From Morinoia aosen (taxonomy: Eukaryota > Arthropoda > Malacostraca > Amphipoda > Talitridae), in the NCBI GenBank assembly GCA_030386875.1, contig CM059562.1:25287360-25351359 (forward strand): a stretch of 64,000 bases of DNA, written 5' to 3'. Under the pieces are notes generated by a model, which saw only the letters and a program-made list of their open reading frames with translations, ran no database searches and was not told the origin of the DNA. Shown piece by piece: positions 10,462 through 20,000 of this stretch (positions within the stretch are counted from its first letter, which is position 1; each line of letters opens with the position of its first letter). The translations under genes were made by a program, and so were the position numbers.

Positions 10462-11899
10462 ACACCAGCTCCCAGTACGCACCCACCAATTGTGCGCTCC
10501 CAGTCGGCGTAGCTCCTGAAATTGCAGACCCTCAGCTACCCTCCAGGTAGAACATCATCCGAACTCTACGCTACGGTTTGACTTGGGACAAAAAACGCAA
10601 ATCGTATGATGCATCACTCAAAATTTATTCAAAACCACTCCATGAAAACCTATTTAAATCCTTATGCAATTAGGAATTGCTGGGTAATTCACAAGATATA
10701 TTTTGCCAAATATATGCCAAAAAAATATGAGCAGAAAATAAAACTGTGAAGATCTGTAAAATATTTTGCAGTAAATTTTTTAATGAGTTTCTCATCAAGT
10801 TAAAAATGGGAAAAAGAAGCCTCATTTAGCTAGCTACAAAAGTTCTGAAATCAAATTTGAATCTCACAAAATAGAAATGAATTCCAAATGTGTAACGCCT
10901 TGCTGAACTTCTTATTTACTTCGGTCAGTTCTGTTGATGTTTCCCATCTGATAAAACTGTCTGATAAAACCATCGGCTCGAGTAGAACTTGTTTGGATGT
11001 GGATCATCAGTAGAAATTGCAATGGCAAAATTTTTTAGACACTGATTTGAATTTACTCAGACATGGTAAAAGATTTTTCAAAAGAACTGCACTGATCAGT
11101 TATAGGTAGTCGAGAATTATATGGTCGGAGAACTGAAACAACTGCCAATGAGCAAAATTCAACAGAAATAAATTTAATGTTTATAAGAAAATATCTTGAA
11201 AAAATTTATGATTTTTTGCAAATTCCATAAAAAATGTCTAAATTAATCTAAAAACCTGCAACCCTTTCAAAAAACAAGTATATTTTTCACAAATGAAAAG
11301 AAATACAAAAAAACTGAAAATCTCCCAAAAAGCATTAATGCAGTACAACACGATATTCCAAGATTTCTGTTCCGTCCACCTCCTCCAGCCGAAAATATGG
11401 GTCACCCTGAGACAGGATTAAAGCAGTGCGACTGGCACCCCACACCGCAGCACACCTTGCCCTCATCGCACGGCCACCTGCTGCTGCTTAATGCGTAAAA
11501 CGAAGAGCAAACCTGGAATGACGCTTCATTTCATCCCGGGGTTCTGAAGGATGAAATTCCTCTCTTTGGAGAACAACTTTGATGGGTTTAGGAGCCAATG
11601 TTTTAAACATGAAAATTCCTGTTGAGACATTGTCTTAAACATGAAAAATACTTACACTGCCAATAGGGCGACTCATCGAGATTCTCACTCATAGAATAAA
11701 ATCAAGGACCAGAGTAAAAACGAACATTGCATTAATTGCTAACGTTTCGGAATTATTGAAATTTCATCATCAGTGCTGAAATCAGTGTGTATGTATGCAT
11801 AGTGTGTGTTTGCTGATGTATCTGGATCCAATGTGGAACTGCTGGGTGTGTGACTGGATTTTAATATTTGACCTCAAAATTTTCCTACCCGGAACGTAT
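10462..11899. other. no gene seen
   Basis: AT-rich DNA without a frame longer than about 60 codons. It includes the hammerhead-like core at 11744-11773 on the minus strand, described under findings. No other structure was recognised. Confidence 0.45.
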
Positions 11900-12515
11900 T
11901 GGACATCCTGCTAAATTAAAATTTTGTTCCGATTGTTTTAAAATTTGACCAGTACATGCATTTCTTTAAAAAAACGAATTGTACTCATGTCAAATTTTCG
12001 ATTTAGGCCTTAGTTTTCGAAAAAAATATAGTTTTTTAGATCATTTTCAGTGATATTTTTAACAGAATAGAAGTCAATGAGTTTTTATGCTAGAAAAAAT
12101 TCAAAGACATTTTTGTAACCCTTGAAGCATTGAAAATAACTTGAAACGCTTGAATTTTGTACATTCATTTAAGTTTTTGTTTGAAATGCAATTCTTGATC
12201 ACTATCTAAAATATAAGAATTTTTTTGAACTGTGATAAAAATATTAGATGTACAAATTGGAAAATCGAAGCATTTCAGTTTGTTATAAATGTTTCAAAGA
12301 TTTCAAAACAGTCTTTGTTTTCTTCCGAGCATGAAAATTCACTGACTTCTATTCTTTTTAAAATATCACTAAAAATGAACTGAATTTTTTTTCAAAAAAT
12401 GAGGCCTAAATCGAAAAAGTTACATGAATACAATTAATTTTTTCAAAGAAATACATATACTGACCAAGTTTCAAAACAATCAAATCAAAATTTAAAAATC
12501 CCTGGGTTGTCACCC
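11900..12515. mobile_element. long inverted repeat (foldback MITE-like), arms about 265 bp
   Basis: The left arm (11900-12164) and the reverse complement of the right arm (12248-12515) align along almost their whole length at roughly three quarters identity by eye. Shared landmarks are TTTCGATTTAGGCCT, AATAGAAGTCA and the inner border TTTGTACAT. The loop is about 83 bp. There is no ORF. It resembles a non-autonomous foldback element or old hairpin MITE. Flanking target duplications were not identified. Confidence 0.7.
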
Positions 12516-13251
12516 TTAATATATTAAGGCTAGACCACGCATGAGTTCATCTCACACACACTGCGATTCAGATCACAATTTTAGAAGAACGAAGGTTTTA
12601 AAAATAAATTATTTTAATTCAACTTTAGTGCTCCATCCTACAGACTTGATGGATGCTTAAAGAGATGCACTGTACATATACAAAGCTGCAGGGCACGTTT
12701 TGCCGACGACGTCAATATGCTGATTGCGTATCATGGAAATAGACCCACGAATTTTAATATATCACCGCAATGTGGTTGCCTGGTTCATCAATAAACAATA
12801 TTTGCGTGTTTACCTCCAAATTTTTTACCAAGTTGTCTGAGACAACTATTCAAGTTCTTTCAGTGTCACAGACAGTTTAAACACGTGAAAGAATATTTTT
12901 GACGTTTCTAATTAAATATATTACATCAATTAGAGATATTTTTTAGACACTTTATCTAAACTTCCATCGATTCATGTATTAAGGAAATGGCATGAATTAT
13001 TAAAATAATGATTGCGGGGAAACAATGAAAATAAGATTCAGAAAACCGGCAAGTCACACAATCACACTTTACGTAGCAGCTTCAGTAAGAGAAATTGTGA
13101 TCATACAAATCTGCTAGGGCCTGTACGTGAAAAATCAATTATTTCAAATTCTTAATTTGGTGCCTGCGCGTGATGGTCACCTCCGTGCCGCTGCTTGGCA
13201 ACACACATAATTCTAGTTTTTTCTTTTATCATATTCTAATACAATTAGACG

Positions 13252-13364
13252 AGTGAAATGAAGCGCAATTTGAGCATACGAATCGTGGAAAATTATCTTT
13301 CTATCTGTATGCTGAACAAGCTATGAATTTTCATTTTGAGTATATGTTTGTTTACGCATCTATG
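13252..13364 (+). repeat. direct repeat copy 1
   Basis: Aligns with 14082-14187: both read AGTGAAATGAAGCG or similar, then AAATTATCT, CTGTATGCTGAA, ACAAGCTAT and ATATGTTTGTTTACGC in the same order. Probably two copies of one dispersed element, diverged by about a quarter. Confidence 0.6.
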
Positions 13365-13734
13365 CCAAAATTTTGTAGATATTTGCTAATCGCAAGTGAA
13401 ATCCGGCTTACTCTGTAACTCCATTTTATCCCATGCACCCATGTCCGCATGATGTTGCAGAGAATACCGAGAGGATATAAAATGTGTTTTTTGTAGTTGT
13501 TGTTCCTCGACGGTAACCTGAGTTTTCTTAAAATTTCCGTTAGGATGTTAAAAAACATTTTATTTTAACGTTTTTCAAAGGCCTTTTTTCCTGTCACTTA
13601 TTTTTCCTCAGGTTACTTCTTGCGATTACACTGAGCTTGACTGTCATTTTAGATCTACCGAAGCAAGATTGTTTTTTAGGTTTATAATAATTTTTCTTTC
13701 ATTTTCAATACATATATATGAATTTGCGTGAGTA

Positions 13735-13806
13735 AGTGTGTGCATGTATGTGTGTGTGAGCGCACGCATATATGTATGTCTATGTATGTGTGTGCACATG
13801 TACATG

Positions 13807-13850
<44 letters not shown>

Positions 13851-13882
13851 TATATATATATACACACACATATCCATATATA
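13735..13882. repeat. alternating purine-pyrimidine tract (TG/CA then TA)
   Basis: A run of GTGTGTGCATGTATG-type sequence passes into about 20 TA repeats and ends with ACACACA. Such sequence is prone to slippage and to non-B DNA. Confidence 0.8.
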
Positions 13883-14081
13883 TTTTTCTATTACTATTTT
13901 TTTGTAAAAGCAATACCTCAAGATACATTACATTTTACCCAAAGCTCTACGACCAGTTAACACTGAACCAAACACCAGAAATAAATACATTTATTGCGCT
14001 TGCTTAATGATTCAAAAGTAGATCTATTACGACCCCAGAGTGCATTCCTGTGAATAGAAGAAATGAAAAATGTAAACAAAC

Positions 14082-14187
14082 AAATGAAATAAAGCGCCCG
14101 TGAAAAAATTATCTCTCTGTCCGTATGCTGAATTAACAAGCTATAAATTTAATTTTTGCAGATATGTTTGTTTACGCGTTTTTAGAT
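14082..14187 (+). repeat. direct repeat copy 2
   Basis: Partner of 13252-13364, same orientation, 830 bp downstream. It differs by small indels and scattered substitutions. Confidence 0.6.
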
Positions 14188-14459
14188 GTGCGTGCTGTAT
14201 TGCGCGATGTTCTTTATAAATTGCTTTGTGACTAACCATTTTTCAGTACTTGATAGTCAATTACGATGGTGTTTCAATATGCTTCGGTATAGCGTTTTTG
14301 TCTTTTTTTACTTCGATTCAACTAATGATTTAAGAATTCCGAAGAATTCTTTCGTAGTATTTGAATTATTTATAAGTTGTCAGCCAGCTCTTGGAATATA
14401 AAATATCCAAGAGATGAAACTTTTTTTTTAATTTAACTCTCACTTGAAAGGGTTAATAT

Positions 14460-14641
14460 ATTAGTACGCAACGTATGATTTATCTATTAGTACGCCTCGT
14501 ATAGTTTGTCTATTAGTGCGTCTCGTACGGTCTTTCTATTTGTACACCTCGGATAGTTTGTGAATTAGTACGCCTCGTATGGTTTATCTATTTGCACACC
14601 TCGGAGAGTTTGTCTATTAGTATTCCTCGTATGGAACGTTT
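14460..14641. repeat. 26-bp minisatellite, seven units
   Basis: Seven consecutive 26-bp units start with ATTAGTACGC or ATTTGTACAC. Most contain a small dyad TACGnnnCGTA; units with and without the intact dyad tend to alternate. No coding frame runs through it. Confidence 0.85.
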
Positions 14642-14767
14642 GCCTTAGGACGTCTTATACTAAGAAATTTTTAAAAACCAATATGATGGCATGTATCTCA
14701 TATAGCAACGTTTTTGGAAATAATCGGTTTGTCTTTTCTTTCTTTCTTTCTACTCTATTCTTCTAAC

Positions 14768-14995
14768 TTACAGCACATGATAGAACCCGGTCTCTTCATT
14801 GTAGCAGAAGGAGCCGCAGGGAGCTTTGCAGCATACAGCAAAATGATAAACTCTGCAGTCTGCTGCAGACTCGCATACGTCGAAAGGTGGTTCGCAGTAG
14901 GACTCCTTCTCATCTGGGCAACTGCTGTCATCTGGGTAATTGCTGTCAGTTACTCGGAATTTGTCCTCGATGATTTTCTTACTCTTTATAGACAA
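14768..14995 (-). CDS. WAP-like (four-disulfide core) exon, partial
   Basis: The minus-strand frame encodes about 60 residues with eight cysteines in the order and spacing of a WAP domain: SCP, YC, VC, then ADC, a double CC, then CGSFC. In WAP proteins these pair into four disulfides in secreted inhibitors or antimicrobial peptides. The ORF has no ATG start, and an in-frame stop lies just upstream, so it would have to be an internal or terminal exon. A possible acceptor is the CAG near 14948-14950. At the 3' side GCTGTAAGTTAG offers either a stop codon (TAA) or a donor (GTAAGT). No signal peptide exon was found. A coincidental cysteine pattern cannot be excluded. The opposite-strand frame (14714-14998) is taken as its shadow. 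Confidence 0.45.
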   Translation of the reverse strand: MSIKSKKIIEDKFRVTDSNYPDDSSCPDEKESYCEPPFDVCESAADCRVYHFAVCCKAPCGSFCYNEETGFYHVL

Positions 14996-14998
14996 TAG

Positions 14999-15442
14999 CT
15001 ATTTGTAAGCCGCAGTAAAGATATTTTCTGTAAATACAGGAACTTTAGAGGTAGGTACTGTAAAGGTAGGTACTGTTAAGGTAGGTACTGTAGAGGTGTG
15101 TTCTGTAAAGATGAGAAGTGTAGAGGTAGGTGCTGTAAAAGTAGATGCTATAAATATAGTTAAAAATAAAAGGGCCAAGACACATGTCTTTAATGAGAAC
15201 ATAAAATACATATATACCTCCCCCTTTACATGATCGAACATCACCCACAACAGAAATGAAACAAAGGTGAGAATCGTAAACCAAAAATCGGCATAGTAAG
15301 CTAAAGGCATCCAAGTTAGGAAAACCAGAAACAAAATTAATCCATTCATGGCACTAACAACCACCATTAAAATTAAACACAAACGCGTCCAGTTAAAATC
15401 GATAAAAACATCGCAAGGAAAAACATATTGAACGCTAATCAC
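14999..15442 (-). CDS. hypothetical multi-span membrane ORF with pentapeptide repeat tail
   Basis: The frame is about 147 codons from the first usable start. Residues about 18-105 contain several strongly hydrophobic stretches (LILMVVV, ILFLVFLTW, TILTFVSFLLWV, CVLALLFLTIFI) compatible with three or four membrane segments. The last 40 residues are repeats of T-V-P-T-x encoded by 15-bp DNA repeats (15044-15140). It lies 3' of pol on the same strand and directly 5' of the WAP-like frame. AT-rich sequence easily yields hydrophobic frames, so this may not be a gene. Confidence 0.25.
   Translation of the reverse strand: MISVQYVFPCDVFIDFNWTRLCLILMVVVSAMNGLILFLVFLTWMPLAYYADFWFTILTFVSFLLWVMFDHVKGEVYMYFMFSLKTCVLALLFLTIFIASTFTAPTSTLLIFTEHTSTVPTLTVPTFTVPTSKVPVFTENIFTAAYK
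15044..15140. repeat. 15-bp tandem repeat (about six units)
   Basis: Units resemble GTAGGTACTGTAAAG and its variants. The period is a multiple of three, so the reverse strand encodes a pentapeptide repeat rich in Thr, Pro and Val. Confidence 0.75.
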
Positions 15443-16095
15443 ACCAAATTAAGCATCGAAAAATTTGAAGTTTAAGAAACTCTACGGTCCCAACAACCAG
15501 GATTTAACTTACTCATCAGCCAAACACGGAAGGTATATCCAAAACAAAAATTCGCTAACATCAACATCAAACATGAACATCCATAACTCGAACAATATAG
15601 GTGTAAGCAGTTGAAATTACAACGCAGCAATAGTTAAAAAAAATCGCACCGTCGAAACAACAACTAAAAAAAATTTTTCACTCTAACATAAAATGAAACA
15701 CGGCACGCAGATACATCGTACATTTGCATCGACACTCGCCATAAATTTAAAAAAAACAATACACTCGTTGAATAATAAGAAACACGCATGAAAAATAATT
15801 TCGCAATGCCTCTAAAATTTAAATGCACAAAATATTCGCAGAAATTGAGTTATCGAAAAACAAAAATGAAACAATTCCTAATTATATACCTAAAAATTCA
15901 TCGACTCGAGTATCGTCGCGAACATGGATAAAATTAAACACTTAAAACATAAAAGTTGAAATACAAACTTAATAATAATTCCTGAGTTAATAGTAAACCA
16001 TCCGCTTACATCGCTTCTTAATGAATAACGCCCTTTAGGCGACACCCAAAATCGTGAAGTACCATCGCATCTAACACACTCGGGCACGTTTTTTG
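15443..16095. other. AT-rich stretch downstream of the membrane exon
   Basis: Mostly AT-rich. A short minus-strand frame (16087-15890) contains ECVRCD, a cysteine pair, followed by a hydrophobic segment. It opens right after the stop of the 105-residue ORF. It could be continuation of a decayed env-like gene or chance. Confidence 0.3.
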
Positions 16096-16445
16096 TTATG
16101 GGTCGTTATGCGCTGGCATTGTGCGCAGCTGCTGGTCGGCAGTGCTCGAACGCAGCTGCTGTCGACGGAGGATGAAATCTTCAGTCCTGACGCGTTCCGA
16201 CAGTAGATTTAATTCCCGGCGAAAATAGAAGAGAGAAACACCTAACGCTAAAGAAAAAGGGAAAAGAAAGATAAGACCTAGGTCTGAAACTCTATCTGGG
16301 ATGACGTCAATCATGGCGTTTGCGCGCACCCAGTCGTCCGACACCCTTCCTTGGTGTTGTGCCAAGGCGTTCGTGAGCGCCTCGACGCTGACAGTAGTCA
16401 TGCGATTTCCCATCGTGGACGTCAGGGACGTTAGCGTTTTCGTTC
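16096..16445 (-). CDS. single-span membrane protein, predicted spliced exon (105 aa), env-like position
   Basis: ATG at 16413-16411, stop at 16096. Residues 1-46 are polar, about 47-67 are a membrane segment (LIFLFPFSLALGVSLFYF), and the tail (about 38 residues) is basic and Gln/Arg-rich. Just upstream on the minus strand lies a good 3' splice site: a CTAAT branch motif, a pyrimidine-rich tract and TTTCAG ending at 16446, so the exon would begin at 16445. In many Gypsy-like elements env is made from a spliced RNA and lies 3' of pol; position, strand, acceptor and membrane span fit that, but no fusion peptide, furin site or family match is visible. It may be an env remnant, an accessory ORF or a host exon. 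Confidence 0.4.
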
Positions 16446-16954
16446 TGAAATCGAAACAGAGACAGTCCGATTAGCATGGCCGCAAATGAAATATCAGGAA
16501 AACAATAGTAATAACAGCAAAGATTTGAAAAGGACAGTCGCAATGGAAAGAAACAAACAGCATGTCCACGCTGCTCATGTCCCGAACAGACGCGCCTGCT
16601 GCTGAGCTACCGCATAAACAACTCTGGCGTCAGCACTCTGCTCGCACAGCGTTCAGGTACCGCACCACATCAACACATGGTGGATATTGAATCTCGCATA
16701 AATGTTAGCAGATGCAAACCTTGGCTGTAAAATAGAAATTAGTTACATCCTCAATGGCGGACTTATATCCTATGATACATCAACACCTAAAAATTAACAA
16801 AAAAATACACACGATAATATAGTGAGAAGTCCAAGTAAAAAACTGATACATAAAAGTAAACATCGAAACAATAATCTGAGAACAGGAATACATCAACACA
16901 CGAAAATAAAATGCTAAACATTGGAACAGAGTCAGTCGTAAGTCGTACACTTGT
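16446..16954. other. spacer between pol and downstream exon (intron-like)
   Basis: No frame of note. Its end nearest the exon contains the branch and pyrimidine tract of the acceptor at 16446. No polypurine tract or LTR edge was identified here. Confidence 0.4.
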
Positions 16955-17097
16955 TTAAACCGTTTTACGTAAAGGTAAAACGTGGTTCATGTTGCTTTTG
17001 TAAATCCTATTTCCAATTTTTATCTCTACGTAATTGCGTTTAATTTTTGTAATGATTCCTGGCCCGCTCCATGCCAAATCCAACTTATGCTTTTTTC
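16955..17097 (-). CDS. pol: pol C-terminal GPY/F module in shifted frame
   Basis: Beyond the pol stop at 17085 the other frame encodes LDLAWSGPG followed by a basic segment ending at the TAA at 16955-16957. This is the GPY/F module that ends many Ty3/Gypsy integrases and helps binding of target DNA and multimer formation. It is out of frame by one base relative to the main ORF, at the A6 run at 17092-17097 (minus-strand reading). Either the run gained or lost one base (mutation or sequencing error), or the end is reached by frameshifting. Confidence 0.65.
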
Positions 17098-20000
17098 AGA
17101 TGATTGCGTAACAAAACACGATCATTAAGGGCAAAATTTTTATTTTTACGGCGTACGTTATGGTACATTGTCCTGTCACTGGTGTTGTTAATTATCACAG
17201 CTCTAACGTTTTCCACAATACGGGCCGCTTCCTTAGCTCGAAATTTTACTAGATCAACATCGGTGTCGTAACTGTAATTGGTTTCGAATGTTACAGCGCT
17301 AAAATTTGGACAAGTGTCACGATTGAAAATAATGTAAGCTGGTGTATCCCCCAACGTTGTATTGAGCGCGTTGTTTATTGCATTCTCAGTGATGTTGAGA
17401 CACTGATCCCATTCTGTGTGAACTAACGAATTAATGTACAATTTGAGTAAGTTTGTGATTTTTCTATTGTTCCTCTCTACAATAGCGTTACTATGGGGGC
17501 TCCACGGTAGAACCTCTTTTTTCGCAATTGCGTGAATTTGAGAAAACTTTTTAACTGCCGCAGATTTAAATTCTAAAGCTTGGTCACTAAGAAGTGTTTG
17601 CGGATATCCGAATGTCGAAAAACAGTCGTCTAGGAAAGAAACAACTGTGTCTGCCAACCTATCTGAGGTTGCATACAGTTTGCAATATCGTGAAAATAAG
17701 TCGATGACTACCAAAATATATCTATTCTGCTGCCCCGTAGTTGGCAAAGGGCCGAGGAAATCCATTGAAACTACCTCGAAAGGTTCTTTAGCAATTGGTG
17801 CATCTAAAATTTTAATAGGTAAAGTACTACTAGCTTTGAGAATTTTACAGACATCACACATTTTTACAAATTTACGAATGATAGTTTTCTCCAATAAATG
17901 AAAATATCGTAATTTAAATTTAAACAATGTATGTAAGGCATCAGTATGATACAAGGAATGTATGCTGAGCACAGCCTTGTTCATTAATGATGTCGGCATG
18001 ACCGAAGTCAAAACAGTACTTGTCCTAGAATCTATCTGTCTCCGTCTGTAAAGTATGTCGTTTAAAATCAAATATTTTTGCAAATCAGGAATCGTGGATG
18101 TACTTCCATTTAATAATGCGTCCTTAACTTCAGAACAGAATGGGTCTTGCTGTTGCTCAGTCTGAAATTCGTCAAGATTCCAAGATACATCTTGCAGTCT
18201 AGGAATGTAGTCAGTCAGCTTCGGTGAGGCAGCCGCTGCTGGCGCCATTCGGTCAGAGTGCGTCTGGTCTGTTATGTCTACGCCTGGGTTCAGTGCACCA
18301 CGTCGAGTGGTCACAGGGAACGCGTTGACCTCCTGAAACTCCGCACAGTCCTCAAGATCAGAAACAGTCAATTGCTCAGGCAACCGGCTTAGACAATCCG
18401 CAATTATGTTTTGTTTACCGGGGAAATATTTTACTATCGGTTCGAAAGATTGAACTGTTAAACACCAACGTGCCATAGCCGAATCGTCGGGAAGCTTTTT
18501 GAAAAACAAGGGCTGCAACGGCTTATGATCCGTATACAGATAGATTGGATAGCCAAGAATAAGATATTTGAAAGCTTTTAGCGCACTTACGATAGCGAAG
18601 AATTCCTTTTTGGTCGTACTATATCTCTTTTGCGTCGAGTTCAAACTCTTACTGTAATACGCTATCGGTTTCATTGATTTAGTTGAATCGTTTCCGTGCT
18701 GTAAAAGCACTGCTCCTATACCAAAATAAGAAGCATCTGTAAATACATGGAAAGGCTTATTAAAATCAGGATGCCGTAGAACGGTATCTGATGTCAAAAC
18801 AGATTTAATTTTTTCAAAAGCTTTCTGACACTCAGGCTTCCAGATAAACTCAACGTTTTTTCGCAATAACTGATAAAGCGGATACGAAATCGAGCCGAAC
18901 ATAGGGATATGGCTCCGGAAATAGTTCGCTACACCTAAAAAACTCTGCAATTCCTTTACGTTTCGTGGAACGGGAAACTTTTGGAGCTTCTCCGATTCCT
19001 TGCAACGAATGCCGTCTGCCGACACTATGTGACCTAGATACTCTATCGAACTCTTTAGGAATTGACATTTCTCAAGTTTAAGGGAAAGATTTCCACTACG
19101 TAGTTTCTCAAAAACACTATTTAAATCTTTTAAGTGCTGGTTGATTGATTTATAAAAAACTAATATATCATCGAGAAATACAAACGCTAGTTTCCCGATA
19201 ACAGTAGCAAGTACGGAAGATATCACACGCTGGAACACACTGGGAGAAGAAGAGAGACCAAAGGGGACTCTCCTAAATTGGAATTTCTCGTAACCAACAC
19301 TGAACGCAGTGTATTTGCGACTACTTTCCTCTAATTCGATCTGGTGAAATGCAGATCGTAGATCTAAACTGGAAAATTCACTATTTCCACCAAGGGTGTA
19401 AAGAATTTCGTCAATGCGGGGGATTGGGTAAGAGTCTTTTACAATGATTTTATTCAAAGCGCGAAAGTCTATTATTGGGCGTATTTCCTCAGATTTCTTT
19501 TTCACACAAATGATAGGGAAGTTAAATTCAGACATTGACGGTTCGATTATTCCCTGGGCGATCATTTGCTTGTTTGCTTGCACCAACTCCTCTCCATACC
19601 TATGCGGGATTCTATATGGAGGAATGTTAAGTACTGGAGAATCGGGTTTCAATTCAATTTTATGTCGCGTAACATTCGTAACGGCAATAGTTTCGCCTTC
19701 TAAAGTAATTACGTCTCTAAAATCATTCAATAATTTTATCAGTAAAGGTTTAACGTCATCGTCGTCAAAAACTACGTCGTCACTCGTCAGAGGACGTCGT
19801 TCGCTCCTACCTCCCTCTGGTACATCGTCTTTTTGTGCATTAGTTCCTACTTCGTCAACACGAGTATTGTTGCAACAATGCCCCGCATGGTCAGACCTCA
19901 ACCCAACGTCTTTACCAGTGATGGTATTAAAGCTTCCACCATAACAACTGTCGACTTTGGGTAGATCCGCCGCACCGTTGACGTCACATACATTTGCTTC

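Larger units (their letters stand above)
12516..14459. other. no gene; AT-rich with dispersed repeats
   Basis: Contains a short palindrome near 12515-12530 (CCTTAATATATTAAGG), the first copy of a diverged direct repeat, a simple-sequence tract and the second repeat copy. Short frames at 13352-13558 and 13957-14401 have no recognisable domains. Confidence 0.4.

Noticed and set aside
10892..10925. TGTAACGCC as a matching LTR edge (also at 30,309)
   Set aside because: Similarity to 23,817 stops after about nine bases, so neither is a second LTR.
14714..14998. Plus-strand hydrophobic ORF
   Set aside because: Antisense to the cysteine-rich WAP-like frame; no independent support.
15222..15236. 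AAAGGGGGAGG on the minus strand as the polypurine tract of the Gypsy element
   Set aside because: It is not followed by TG and the sequence beyond it does not match the candidate 5' LTR.
17647..17901. Plus-strand ORFs within 17.6-22.5 kb
   Set aside because: Antisense shadows of the retrotransposon ORFs, which carry all catalytic motifs on the minus strand.
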